Below are positions 54,479 to 64,000 of a stretch of DNA of 64,000 nucleotides, in pieces. Location: assembly GCA_009761415.1 (NCBI GenBank), contig QUOL01000029.1, forward strand, positions 79,543-143,542, read 5' to 3'. Source of the stretch: Sarcomyxa edulis. Taxonomy: Eukaryota; Basidiomycota; Agaricomycetes; Agaricales; Mycenaceae. Position numbers and translations under genes: made by a program. Each line of letters begins with the position of its first letter. Positions within the stretch are counted from its first letter, which is position 1. The notes beneath the pieces are model-generated. The model had not been told where the DNA came from. It saw only the letters and a program-made list of their open reading frames with translations, and searched no databases.

Positions 54479-55417
54479 ATGGATCCCATAGCAAAAGAAC
54501 TCTTCTTTACGCGCTGCCTCGATCTAGACGGGATAGATGGCGATATTACGATGGCAACTTTCCTCGGATACCTGCGTAACAATATCCGTCCCATGGTTCA
54601 CCTAGTTGTTAGCTGCATTTTTCAGGATGCAGTGGCGGACGTTCTCCTTCCGGAGTTCTCGAGTCACGGTGTATACACGTTGAGAAAGCACGTTAAAATC
54701 TTGTGCCAGCACATGGTGAGTGCGTGTGCGCCTTTCAGGGGGCCCGTGCTAATTGCGAAGGTCAAGGTATTCATGCTCAGACTTAGATGGGTACTGAAGG
54801 GGAGGTGCATGGACGATACCACGGAGCCGTTTCCCAAGGAAGCAGTGACCGCCGTTTACCAGGTGCAGCGGTGCGTCCACGTCGTAGGGTTTTCCGGGGA
54901 TCAGGACGAGGACGAGGCACATAAGATCGACGTTATCTTGTACTTCATAGAAGAATACGCCCGCCGATCGACATTCGGCGTCGCTTTCGATTACATCGAG
55001 GCGGACCCGCGTGGTCGGTTCCATGCGCATGCCGTGTTGAAGAAGCATCCATACAGCGGTCCCAGGGTACATCGAGATGGTACGATTAGTACGGACAGGG
55101 GCAACAGCCTCGAGGGGGAAGAAAATCCGGCTAACAACGAAGACGAAGGCATATCCGTCATAAGTATTGCAACGGACGACGGGGACGAAGAAATGGAGGT
55201 GGCCGAGGTAGAAAGGGCCTTGTCCGGTAAGAATTCTGACACTTTAGCGGTGCGGCAACGAGCTGATCGGAGAGGTACAGTCCAGCCACTCGCAAGCTTG
55301 GCAACACACGGGGCATTTCGCCTGCTTTTGGAGATGTTATCCGAAGAGGAGAGGAACGGTTTGATTGGCGGGGCGGCGATTATCGAACAGGGACTAAACA
55401 ATTTGTCGGGGGCATGA
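54479..55417 (+). CDS. Array gene 1: novel paralogous family, 297 aa
   Basis: Not a family I recognise. Exon 1 (54479-54715, 79 codons) ends LCQHM. A 45-nt GTGAGT..CGAAG intron follows. It is in frame and stop-free, so a 312-aa retained form is possible. Exon 2 is 54761-55417. The family features are FLGYLRNNIRPMV (28-40), the phase-0 intron, then VKVFMLRLRWV and EPFPKEAV about 22 residues downstream. The copy-specific C-terminus is acidic (GEENPANNEDEG..GDEEMEVAEVE) and ends with a helical LLLEMLSEEERNGLIGG segment. It has no signal peptide and no long transmembrane helix. It is the longest member and sits first after the inverted-LTR structure. Confidence 0.65.
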   Translation: MDPIAKELFFTRCLDLDGIDGDITMATFLGYLRNNIRPMVHLVVSCIFQDAVADVLLPEFSSHGVYTLRKHVKILCQHMVSACAPFRGPVLIAKVKVFMLRLRWVLKGRCMDDTTEPFPKEAVTAVYQVQRCVHVVGFSGDQDEDEAHKIDVILYFIEEYARRSTFGVAFDYIEADPRGRFHAHAVLKKHPYSGPRVHRDGTISTDRGNSLEGEENPANNEDEGISVISIATDDGDEEMEVAEVERALSGKNSDTLAVRQRADRRGTVQPLASLATHGAFRLLLEMLSEEERNGLIGGAAIIEQGLNNLSGA

Positions 55418-55477
55418 GGCGGCAAGAAGAGGGAAGGGTTCGGAGAGGTGATCGAGGGCATGCAGTCATCATGTACA

Positions 55478-55483
55478 TATAAA
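55478..55483 (+). promoter_or_regulatory. TATA box of array gene 2
   Basis: CATATAAACG, 35 nt before the ATG at 55513. Confidence 0.55.
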
Positions 55484-55512
55484 CGACGAGTCCTTTCGTG
55501 TTGAAAATCGAA

Positions 55513-56098
55513 ATGCCTGCCCGCAGTATGCAAATGGCTCGCGAGAGACTCTGCGACTACTTCATGACGCTGAACGTCCCGTCCTTCATTCGACCCGTCT
55601 TCTATCCGCACGAGGGCTTCGATGGATTCTTCCGCAAACGCCTTCGTATGATGTTCGGTGTCATCCAGGCGACGCTTCCCCATAGGGTGACAGCATTTCC
55701 CGATGACACCGATAGCGTTATCGGGCAGTATACGCTGTCGAGGCGGCTTATGCGGTTTTTCGTCGAGAACGTTGTACGGGCTTCCACCGTTTTTCAGCGG
55801 GGCAACGCAGAGATACTAAAAAAATCCTTCTGCGCAGGAACTCATCGTTGCATACCGTCAGCGGGCCAGGACCGATGCCAACGCCGCCGAATTTAAAATT
55901 CCTTCAGAGGTATCCCGTATGATGGAGTTCAGTCTTATCGTTTATGACAAGGTCGGATTTCACGGGGACTGGGCCCTCAGCAGCGTCGGTCAGAGGAGGG
56001 AAATGCTTCAGTCACTAAAAGATGAGGCCGACGTTAACGCTTCATTGACTGGCGGGGCAAAGGAGTATCCCGAATTTGAGGACCTGGTGTTCTGGTAA
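55513..56098 (+). CDS. Array gene 2: novel paralogous family, 173 aa
   Basis: Exon 1 (55513-55773, 87 codons) contains EGFDGFFRKRLRMMFGV at 34-50 and ends FFVENV. The intron is 55774-55837 (GTACGG..GCGCAG, 64 nt, phase 0). Exon 2 (55838-56098) begins ELIVAYRQRARTD and has KIPSEVSRMMEF about 20 residues in, matching gene 3 (VVPSEALRLASM) over some 70 residues by eye. It ends PEFEDLVFW. The stop TAA overlaps a possible GTAAGC donor, but splicing there to the next acceptor would create TGA at once. Function unknown. Confidence 0.68.
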
Positions 56099-56342
56099 GC
56101 AGGCGCCGTCGGTCTCGTTCTTTGGGCCCCTCAGAGGGATACTAATAGTCGGAAATTCGCATTTCAGAACGCACGCGTAGCGGGGAAGCTTTCCTGGATG
56201 TGACCGAGGGGGTTTTTGTCGTCGTTGGTACTTTAACGGATAAACACTCCTTTCGCGTGCCGCGTTTGAATATCTTGTAGTTTATGGAATGCACTGTCGG
56301 TTCGGAGGGCAACGACGGTCTCGGGCAGCCTCCCAACCTCCT
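56099..56342. other. Spacer
   Basis: Nothing recognisable apart from the promoter of the following small gene. Confidence 0.5.
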
Positions 56343-56349
56343 TTATAAA
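56343..56349 (+). promoter_or_regulatory. TATA box of the small gene in the array
   Basis: TTTATAAAGGG, only 16-22 nt before the possible ATGs at 56358 and 56365. Confidence 0.45.
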
Positions 56350-56364
56350 GGGTACCGATGTCCG

Positions 56365-56726
56365 ATGATTCCACCCGCTGTGCGCAGACATTTGAATCGC
56401 GGACAGTTCGTAACTCCGTCAGCGGCTCTTGATGAGAGGAAAGTTCAGAGGGGAGGCGAGTGAGATGAGAACGGAGAGAGGTTATTAATGCTTTCAGAGC
56501 TTTTCTCCTTTACAATTTCGCTATATCGCTCAGTGGCCTGGTCATCATTTCGTTCTTCCGTAGCCTCGCCGATATGCGATGTCAGGATGATCTTCTCGTC
56601 CCGTTCAATAACTCGGCCGGCGCAAGATGCTGTTCTCTTCTTCAAGATGATGCAGTTGCATTTCTACAGCGCTCAAAGCCGACAGCCGTCAAGCGCCAGT
56701 GGCTTCATGAAGTCATGGCCGTTTAG
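56365..56726 (+). CDS. Small possible relic or cassette gene in the array, 107 aa
   Basis: An ATG at 56365, then a 38-nt intron (56460-56497, GTGAGA..TTTCAG, short for a fungus), then an exon to TAG at 56724-56726. The protein starts MIPPAVRRHLNRGQFVTPSA and continues AFLLYNFAISLSGLVIISFF (hydrophobic, perhaps a membrane helix) and ends KRQWLHEVMAV. The VTPSAAL word recalls the IPSE block of the array genes, but the upstream LRPMM exon is absent. It could be a decayed member or an unrelated small gene. Confidence 0.35.
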
Positions 56727-57111
56727 ATCGAGGTGGCTTGCGTCCTGATCGTCGTTGTTCTTACGGCGCAGTTGAGACTGTGCGGGTTAATACTTGTGCG
56801 GGTGATGTGACCGCGATCTTGCGAAATCTTTGCGAAGGAACGAGACACGGCGAAGTGTATCAGGTGAGGCAAGGACCTGCGACAATAGTCGAAAAGATGG
56901 TCCCAGGGTAGCGGCGCGACGTGGCGGCCAGCTCGTGTTCTTTTGCATGTGGCATTCGCAATCGTTCCGTGAGCATCTATACCGAAGAACATGCGTCTTT
57001 ACTGCTTCTGATAAGGCACGGTCCGGAAAATCCAACGGTTAACAGTGGCTGCACGGAGTCCGTTCGGACACCTCTTATCGGTCCGAGACGTCAGTCCTAA
57101 GTCCGATGAGG
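56727..57111. other. Spacer
   Basis: No supported gene. Short frames only. Confidence 0.45.
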
Positions 57112-57117
57112 TATAAA
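57112..57117 (+). promoter_or_regulatory. TATA box of array gene 3
   Basis: GGTATAAAGAA, 49 nt before the ATG at 57161. Confidence 0.6.
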
Positions 57118-57160
57118 GAACGCCAGCTGGCGCAGGATAGCCATCGTTATTCCAGCCAAA

Positions 57161-57756
57161 ATGTCGCATGTCGTTAGTTCATCGTTTACTCAAGCTCTCC
57201 GAGACGAGTTTTTGTCGTACGCTCATCCTCCTGAAGTTCTTGCCGGGGATTTCGCTCCTACCGAGGGCTTTACAAATTTCCTTCGGTTTCGCCTCCGCCC
57301 TATGATGGAGATCGTCGAGCGGGGGTACGCGGCTTATCTTATAACGAGTTCCCCGAGAGACACCGTTGAACCAATCATATGGAGCGAGACGAAAGGCTGG
57401 TTCCGCATCGTGTTGGATCATTTGGTAGGCGTCCGTGGTTCACTCGGTGAGCTTCGGAGTGTTAACCTTACGTCTTCTAGGATGCCATTCTACGGTTTAG
57501 GGATAGGGTGACGGCAATTGGCCGAGGAGACGAGGCCGTGGTTCCGTCAGAAGCGTTGCGCCTCGCAAGCATGGTGCAGCTATTCCTTATCCATCACGGA
57601 GTTGAGCTCGGGTACGATGAGGATGTACTTGTGAAGAGGAAGGATTTAACGAAGGAGTTCCTTTGGTCTATCGTCCCTGTAATGCACCGAGAGGCAGTTG
57701 CCGTGGAATTTCCGGAGTTCGTGATACGGTTGGCAGGGGAGGGTACGGGCAAGTAG
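57161..57756 (+). CDS. Array gene 3: novel paralogous family, 179 aa
   Basis: Exon 1 (57161-57424, 88 codons) has EGFTNFLRFRLRPMMEIV at 35-52 and ends WFRIVLDHL. The intron is 57425-57480 (GTAGGC..TTCTAG, 56 nt, phase 0). Exon 2 (57481-57756) starts DAILRFRDRVTAI, then VVPSEALRLASM about 20 residues in, and ends RLAGEGTGK. Without splicing the frame stops at 57511, so the intron is needed. This copy gives the clearest alignment to gene 2 in both exons (EGF..F.R.RLR.M, and PSE..R). No known domain is recognised. Confidence 0.7.
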
Positions 57757-57794
57757 AAGGGGTGTCCGATAGCTGAATAGCGCGATATTTTTAG

Positions 57795-57800
57795 TATAAA
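57795..57800 (+). promoter_or_regulatory. TATA box of array gene 4
   Basis: AGTATAAAGAG, 47 nt before the ATG at 57842. Confidence 0.6.
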
Positions 57801-57841
57801 GAGGGTGAATCAATTCCTCCGTACAGGTCACCGCAGAGCCC

Positions 57842-58559
57842 ATGAAAATTATGGAACCCCTACACCAAGTCCTTTTGAACACTCTTGCCCAAGAGGCAGC
57901 AACGTTCGATATCCTTGATCGTGACGGAATGATTCACTATCTCAGGTGCCTCCTGCGCCCCGCTGTCGGCCTCGTTGCCGATTTTATATTCCGTGAACTC
58001 GGGCCCGATGGCTACTTCGTAGCTTTAACTGGTCGCGAGAGGGTTCCCTACTACTGCAATGCGCAAATCGTGTTGCTCCTCGCGGTACGTTGGTCTAAAC
58101 TCGACCCTTAGCGATCTCATTGTTAACGGGTTTTCACTTGATCGGTAAAAGGTCCATTTCCACAGCCAGTGGCAGGAGCTGAACAAGCAGGACAGGCGTT
58201 TATACATGATTCCGTCCGAGATGAATAGAACGATTAGCCATTTGCGCTTGATTTGTCGGGCTGTCCGAATTCAGCCAGCAAGCCCCATTCATTGGGAGGT
58301 CGAAGCCGTCCGAGCTCTTACCGAGCTTAGCATACGCGCCCTGGCGGCTTACGCGTCGGCTGAAGATGCCTTCGATTGGCCGGAGTACGAGAAGCCCGGG
58401 GATGCCGCGTTGGAAAGCGCGATGACCAGATCGATCCGTCTCGATCTCCTCGAAAGGGTCGTACCTAAGCGCGTTGTCGTAGTCGAGGGGGAGTCCGAAG
58501 GTGCAGGATATAGCGACGCGGAGGACTGGCCAGGGTCGGAGGAGGAAACGACGGAGTAA
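57842..58559 (+). CDS. Array gene 4: novel paralogous family, 216 aa
   Basis: Exon 1 (57842-58084, 81 codons) has GMIHYLRCLLRPAVGLV at 29-45 and ends IVLLLA. The intron is 58085-58151 (GTACGT..TAAAAG, 67 nt, phase 0). Exon 2 (58152-58559) begins VHFHSQWQELNKQ, carries MIPSEMNRTISH about 19 residues in, and ends in an acidic tail (YSDAEDWPGSEEETTE). The acidic C-terminus resembles that of gene 1. No signal peptide. Function unknown. Confidence 0.7.
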
Positions 58560-58603
58560 AGTAACGCTCCCAGAATCATATGCCACTTATTGTAGTCTGC
58601 ATA

Positions 58604-58609
58604 TATAAA
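58604..58609 (+). promoter_or_regulatory. TATA box of array gene 5
   Basis: CATATATAAACC, 57 nt before the ATG at 58661. Confidence 0.6.
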
Positions 58610-58660
58610 CCTCCCCGAATCGTTTGCTCTGATCCTTAAGTCAGTAAAGTTCCATCAACG

Positions 58661-59596
58661 ATGTCCTTTATTCTCCGTTTGTCTGCAAATCGCTTTCCCG
58701 AAAATCCCCAGGATCCCGACCTCGAAAATGAGAGGTCTCCGACCACCATCTGGTCTCGGTCAATTCGTAGCCTCCTAGGCATCGTTCATCTCTCCGTAAA
58801 TGGGAGGTGTCCGACGGACGTTCCTCTCGAGGAAAGGCTCTGGGTCAGGACCCTCCTCACCCGGATCGTCAATTACGTAGTAAGCGGCTCGCTTGTTTTT
58901 CCTTCATCGTTCCTCTTTCAACATCGTCCGTCCAGCATCAAGCTATGAAGCTCCGAGCCTCCGAAGCCATTAAATCAGGTTCTTGGGATACCATTCCGAT
59001 TCCCGCTCAAGCCACTACTACCGTCGCCATGCTCGAGTTCTTTCTGAAGAACTTTGGTTTCGAGGGGGACTACGTTGCGGTCAACGTTAGGAACGTTGGG
59101 TATCTTTTATCGTCGGTGAAGAGCGAGATGGTTGCCCAGGCGCGTTTTACTTATTTCTTGGTTCTCATCCTTCGTTGATTTATCTCTTTTCGTCCTTTTC
59201 TAGGTCGGATACGTCGGAACCGCCCTGGATTTCGATGGATTTGAGTCGTCCGATGCGTACAACGTGTACGGCGTGCTTCCCGAAATGAAGCAGCAGCAAG
59301 TTAATGACCTGCTCAGATTGCGGGCGGCTTTCGTTCCCAATCCTATTCTTCCTGCTCCTCAATATCCTCTTGTCCCCTTCGTCGCAAGGTTTCCCGTGAA
59401 AGAGGGCTTTGAAGAGGTCCGTCTTCACGGAGACGTTCCCGATCCTCGTCTCGGAGGTCTCCACCAAGTTCATTTCGGCCCTGGAGCTTTCGGACAGGTA
59501 GACCCTCGGAACGCTGCGACGCGTGGGAGAGGTCGCGGAGGGGCAAGGGCTAATCGTCGAGGAGCTGGAGCGGTGCCTGATACTACCATTCTGTAG
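58661..59596 (+). CDS. Array gene 5: novel paralogous family with an RG-rich tail, about 258 aa
   Basis: Exon 1 (58661-58879, 73 codons) has TTIWSRSIRSLLGIV at 28-42 and ends RIVNYV. Intron 1 (58880-58950, GTAAGC..ATGAAG, phase 0) is at the family position. Exon 2 (58951-59115) has TIPIPAQATTTVAMLEFF. A second intron (59116-59203, GTGAAG..TTCTAG) is specific to this member. Its donor could instead be the GTTGCC at 59131. Exon 3 (59204-59596) starts VGYVGTALDFDGFESSD and ends with RGRGRGGARANRRGAG, an RGG-like basic tail often used in nucleic-acid binding. That tail makes this member different from the acidic-tailed genes 1 and 4. Confidence 0.62.
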
Positions 59597-60296
59597 ACCG
59601 TCCGATGAGTTTCCGATTCCTTGTCTCTTGTAAAATAAATGCCTGATAACAGGCGCATAATTCGTTCATAATTTTGCATAGTGTGAGACCCAGCGTCTCG
59701 GTCTCCTTGTAAATCTGTAAAACGTCGTGAGTTGCATACTTTTATCATATCAGCGCATAATTGGGTTCGGTCTGCGTCAGTAGATCCGCTGGCCAGCCAG
59801 ATCTACCGTCTCCGAACCCCGCATAGTCGTTTTCTTCCAATTTCTTTCGATCGTTTGTCGTCCGTGGTCTTTTCGCAGTATTTCGTCACTGTGTACAGGA
59901 AAGCCGTCGCTCTCTATCCGTTCCGTTACGAGGTTATAAGCCCCATGCGCCAACCATACTATTCTTTCTTGCTTGTCTCGTATTTCGGTTCTTCGTATTT
60001 CTTCCTTTCGTGTTCTTCCAATTTAACGTTCGTATTTTGACTTCCAGGTTTTTTTTTTTTTTTTTTTTTTTTGCTATTAGTGCGTAGCAGCATCCTTTTC
60101 CTCTTCTCCTCATAGACCGCCATCCTTCTTTTTGTGAGCGGTTGTTTACCAAAGACCTTATCGTTTCGGCAATCGATTCGGCTTCTTTTCCACGTGGCTG
60201 GAGATACCCGGGCTGAGATTCTTTCTAGGAGAGGTCTTTTATTCTCGAAACCTCTTTTATTGACGGTATCTTCTTCGTCCATCAGGGTTCTTAGAT
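59597..60296. other. Spacer with a poly-T tract
   Basis: No supported gene. A T run of about 24 nt lies at about 60050-60072. Confidence 0.5.
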
Positions 60297-61783
60297 ATGT
60301 CGTCCACCACTGGTGCCTTTTCAGGGAAGTTTAATAGGTCGATCACGGGTTCGCGATATTCCTTCATCGTCCATAGTTAGTTTGATAACAAGCTTTTTGT
60401 TCAGATATTCTGGATGGCACCGTCGCACAGCCTCTCTTGTCCGCCCTTTCTGGTGATACTGATTTGCGAACCCTCTCCGCTGCTCAGCGAAGCGCCCTTA
60501 TATCGACTAGACGAATTCCCGGTTCGCTTTTCGGTGTTTACAGGCAATTAATGCCTGATCGTATCACGAAGTCGTCGAAAGAATTGAGGTCCATGATGTT
60601 CACCCTTTTATCGATCGGTTATCCTAGGGCTCCGCCAGCCTATTTCCACAATTTTCCGGAATTGAATTCGTCCGTTATAAAGTTCATTAATAACTTTCCC
60701 TACGTTCCCGACTTTCTTCTCGAGGCCATTTCGTATAATCTTCCGCGCACCGTGGCCGTTGCTAATTTCGATCCTGAGTTTTCGAGCGACGAGTTGGCCG
60801 ATTCTTGTAAGTACTCTTCTCGCGCCCGTAAGCCGGTCATTTAAAGTTGCCCGCGTCCGAATGGTCGTAGCTGCTAGCGATGTCGAGCCCCAAAGTGACT
60901 CTCCGGGGAGGGAACGGACCAGCCAACCTACCCATCGGTTGAGAAAAGTTACCGGCTTCCCCGTACCCAAAATCACCGTCCTCCCAGCAGTTGAAGCCTA
61001 TCGAACACTTTCTTCAGCGAAACAGGATAGAGCATCCAGAAAGAACCGCCTCTTTTTTATCCGAGCCAGAGTCAGTCTTTCCCCGTATCTCATCCTATGT
61101 TTTTCAAGTCATTGACCCCATCTTTTACCCTCTTCAAGGACTACCGATGTTCCGAATGTATTCGCAATGACGTTTCTTGCCCCGGTTTCAGGTCTCAAGC
61201 ATGCGACTTCTGTGAAGGGAAGCAGTCCGCATGCAATCTCGTAGGTGGAGAGGATAACCTCAGTGAGCCTTCTCCCTGTAGTGACGGACACAACTGCAAC
61301 CATAGAAATTCTTTCCCCTTTGTAGGCGAATTAATGGCTCGCGCTACCGGCTGCATCAAGGTCCTAAAAAGGCCCGAAGTCGTTTCCAGCGAGGCGTCCG
61401 GTGAGATTAAGACGTCGGCGAACCCGACTGCTAGTTCGTCAGCCCTCCCCCTCCTTCGTAACGTGGCTTCTGGCTCCCTTTCGCGTATCGACCCCAGACG
61501 TCCAGTCATTCGCCTGTCTCCGGAGCACCATCCTCGGCCACGATCTGATTCCAGTATCGCACGCAGCGAGAAAATGGATGCCATCGTTCGCAATTCTAGG
61601 TCCCGTCTTCTCGACGGTGCCAGTGATTCGTCCGCTTTTGGCGTGCTAAGCCCCGTTGTCGTTGATCATATGACCCCGATTATTGATCAAGTAATGAAGG
61701 AAATTGGTTTGGCGTATCGCGTCTTGATCGAGGATGCTATCGATGAGGCGGACGAGGAGGAGATTGCTATGGCGTTCTTGTAG
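60297..61783 (+). CDS. Spliced gene with a Zn2Cys6-like cysteine cluster, convergent to a gypsy pol
   Basis: Three exons are firm: about 60406-60806, 60847-61070 and 61139-61783. They are joined by GTAAGT..TAAAG and GTCAGT..TCAAG introns in frame. A short first exon with ATG at 60297 (MSSTT) is tentative. Exon A carries LRTLSAAQRSALISTRRIPG, SKELRSMMFTLLSIG and a hydrophobic FLLEAISYNLP. Exon C begins DYRCSECIRNDVSCPGF and continues ACDFCEGKQSAC, spacing C-x2-C-x6-C-x7-C-x2-C-x6-C. This is the arrangement of fungal binuclear zinc clusters, although only Gly-Lys-Gln rather than many basic residues follows. The C-terminus is acidic (DEADEEEIAMAFL). It faces the truncated gypsy pol and probably lies inside that element, antisense to it. 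Confidence 0.6.
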
Positions 61784-61973
61784 CACAAGTCCACCTTCTC
61801 GTATTTTCTTGTTTGTTTTTGATAACCCGTCGCAGATTTCCGACTTTGTACGCCCCCCCCCTTTTCTCGGTGGACACCACCTTTAATGTAGAAATATGAA
61901 TCGATTTCTTGTTAAATAAGCCAGATGAATATAAGGTGAAATTTAAGAAGTCTTTATCGTTGCCTCGCCGGCC

Positions 61974-64000
61974 CTACGTCCTCTTTTGCCCCGTTTGTTC
62001 TGGCGTTAACGTCGTCCCTTCGTGTTCCGGTTTCCTGGGGAACTGCCAAAGTCTCGTCCTGTATGTTCCTGGTAGCGAGTCGTCCCCTGGCTCCACCAAG
62101 CTGTATTCGTCTGGTGTATCGTCGTCCGCCATCTCGTTCAGCTGTTTCGTAGTTTTACCTACTAAAGTTGTGACTTGGATAGTGATTTCGTTCCTCCTGA
62201 AATATGGTACCAGTCGGTGCGCCGCAAATCGATGTTCCGCGATCGCACCATTGACTTCGGAGAGTATATAACTTCCCGATTTCGTTTGCCGGACAACAAC
62301 CATCGGACCTATATATCGGGGCTTCATCTTGTTATTCAGTTCCTTCTCGATCCTTGTGTTTCTGATGAGTACGAGCCTCCCCGGGGCGAACTTGAAATCG
62401 TAAATCTGTCCTTCATACTTCTTCAGGAATTGCTCTGCCAACTCGAGCCTAGCCTTGTACTTGTCTCTCTGTATTTTCGATAGCTCCTTTTCCCGTCTTT
62501 GAAGCTTCATCGCTCTTCGCGTTATGAGTTCTCCGAAGTCCATTTCTTCGTCGATAAACGGGTGCATGTATGTTGACTGTTCCAAATCAAACGGATGTAT
62601 CGCCTGGACACCGTGCGCTATGTAATATGGCGAATACCCCGTGGATTTCTGAATTGTAATCCGCTCGGCCCAAAATATGGCATGCGCTGCTTTCGGCCAA
62701 ATTGATTGATTCCCATCGCACGACTTAATGAGCGATTCTCGGACATCGTAGTGCTTTCGCTCGATGACCCCCTGCGCTTGCGAATTATAACCCGAAATTC
62801 GTATATGATTGATTCCATATTGCTTTTTGAGGTGATCGACCGCTTTGACCCAAGGTTTCCCATTATCCGTGACGATTTCCATTATACTTCCCCATCTGCA
62901 TAGGACATCTTCGAAGATGAAACTGGCCAGATTAACAGCGCTTTCATTTTTCAGCATTCTCCACTCCGGATATGAGCTGAGCGAACATCGTCCATGAGCA
63001 ATCACATGAAAGCCATCGACTGTAGGAAGGTGCATTGTGTCCATGTAGATTTTCCCAAATAGCGGAAACGGAACCGCCACAGTCGGAGGAATGTGGATCT
63101 TCGAACTGTTTCTGAGTTGACATTGGTGACACGTCCTGACGAACCAGGACACATCTCTGCTCATGCTTGGCCACCAAAACCTATCCATCAGCCTGACCTT
63201 CGTTGTCCACGTTGCTTTATGCCCGAATTTATCATGAAGTTCGGCCATTATTTGAATCCTCTTTTCCGGGTGGGAGTACGACTTTGTGTTTCAGCTGCCT
63301 GTCCTTTCTCCATAATTGCCCATTTAGGACAAAGAAGTGAGCTGCTTTCTTCATAAACGCTTTGAATTGTTTATCGGACAATCCTTCGGGCCTGTTTGCC
63401 GTTTCAAGGTACTCCGTTATTTGTACGAGTTCTTCGTCTTGTTTGATGGCGAGAGTCGACTGAGGAATAACCACGTTCGGGACAACTTCGCCAATAAGGA
63501 CTGCCGATACTTCTCTTCTTCGGCCAGGTAACGAGGCGAAATATGCCTTTGCTATGGCTTCGGGAAAATCGCGGTCATTTATCATTAATCGATGAGGCGG
63601 CACCGTATCCAATATTGACCGAGCTCTGTTTTCGTTCCAGTTTAGCATTTCGACCGAAAATCCGCATGCCCTATCGATCCATTCTTCGACGTCGTCTTCT
63701 TCTTCCGAGTCTTCCGGGGCCTTTCGTCGTCTAGATAGACCGTCCGCCGGCCCATCGCCGTTCCTGGAATGTGCTCTAGTTTGAACGTGAACAGCTGGAT
63801 ACTGCTATCCATTCTATTGATAGCCGCATTAGGTTGTATATCCGGATTATTTAGCATCCCCTTTGATATATTTCGCATCTGTTCGGACCGTCAGGTTTTT
63901 TAACCCGACTATGTATAACCTATAAGCCCTGAGGGCCCTGAATAAGCCATAGAGTTCGATTTTTGCCTGGGAGTATCCTTGCTCGCGTTCATTCCATGTA
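61974..64000 (-). mobile_element. Ty3/gypsy pol fragment (RNase H-integrase), frameshifted, runs off the window
   Basis: Reading on the minus strand from the right edge. RNase H end: QGYSQAKIELYGLFRALRAY, then DAKYIKGMLNNPDIQPNAAI. An integrase finger follows (LHDKFGHK..CHQC) and a core with Asp in YMDTMHLP, Asp in VTDNGKPW and Glu in GVIERKHYD. It ends with a GPY/F module (YIGPMVVVRQTKSGSYILSE) and a tail stopping at 61974. The frame shifts near 63735 (HIPGTAM to GPADGLSRR) and near 63280 (VVLPP to EKRIQIMAELHD), each by one base. It is therefore inactive as it stands. The reverse transcriptase and 5' LTR lie beyond the window. No 3' LTR could be recognised without its partner. Confidence 0.85.

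Noticed and set aside
60050..60072. Poly-T as the poly-A tail of a minus-strand LINE
   Set aside because: No LINE reverse transcriptase or target duplication is next to it; a simple homopolymer is enough.

Overview
This window looks like nuclear DNA of a basidiomycete fungus of the class Agaricomycetes. Genes are dense with short GT-AG introns of about 45-70 nt. Several families are typical of that class: DUF6535-like and DUF6533-like membrane proteins, lineage-expanded SET-domain genes, and Ty3/gypsy elements with the Agaricomycete type of Gag. All products below come from reading and splicing the sequence by eye; no database search was run.

Layout. About 1-36 kb is host-gene territory. It holds a partial mitochondrial ribosomal protein mL57 gene (1-875, -), a degenerate FHA-domain gene (2.7-3.3 kb, +), an 11-exon secreted metallophosphoesterase (5.2-7.5 kb, -) with a hAT-type MITE in one intron, three paralogous SET-domain genes (8.0-9.1 -, 12.5-13.8 -, 17.5-18.9 +), a TauD-type dioxygenase (14.6-15.9, -), a decayed DUF6535-like gene (19.5-22.1, +), an intron-containing tRNA-His (22.8 kb), an APC-family permease (23.8-26.4, +), a cyclophilin A gene (27.4-28.1, +), a MUP1/LAT-type permease (28.5-31.3, +), a second cyclophilin whose best gene model carries an F-box-like N-terminal exon (32.5-33.5, -), and a truncated DUF6533-like gene (34.7-35.6, +).

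From 36.5 to 64 kb the window is dominated by retroelements. A nearly pristine 11.9-kb Ty3/gypsy element (37151-49039) has two 903-bp LTRs in which I found one difference, and a 4-bp ACGT target duplication. It splits a small host gene. It carries a Gag-protease ORF with a long extension, a Pol ORF, an antisense reading-frame set between them, and an extra ORF between pol and the 3' LTR. Next to it is a 5.1-kb structure (49217-54319) made of two 1749-bp LTRs in inverted orientation around one PBS and a truncated gag. A third gypsy element, frameshifted and running off the right edge, lies on the minus strand (61974-64000). A convergent plus-strand gene with a Zn2Cys6-like cysteine cluster lies beyond the 3' end of its pol.

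The most unusual region is 54.4-59.6 kb. Five divergent paralogous genes on the same strand each have a TATA box 35-57 nt before the ATG, a first exon of 73-88 codons, a phase-0 intron at the same place, an LRxxLRPMM-like motif before that intron and an IPSE-like motif 15-22 residues after it. I do not recognise this family. Its position between retroelements suggests either element-borne accessory genes or a host multigene family invaded by them.
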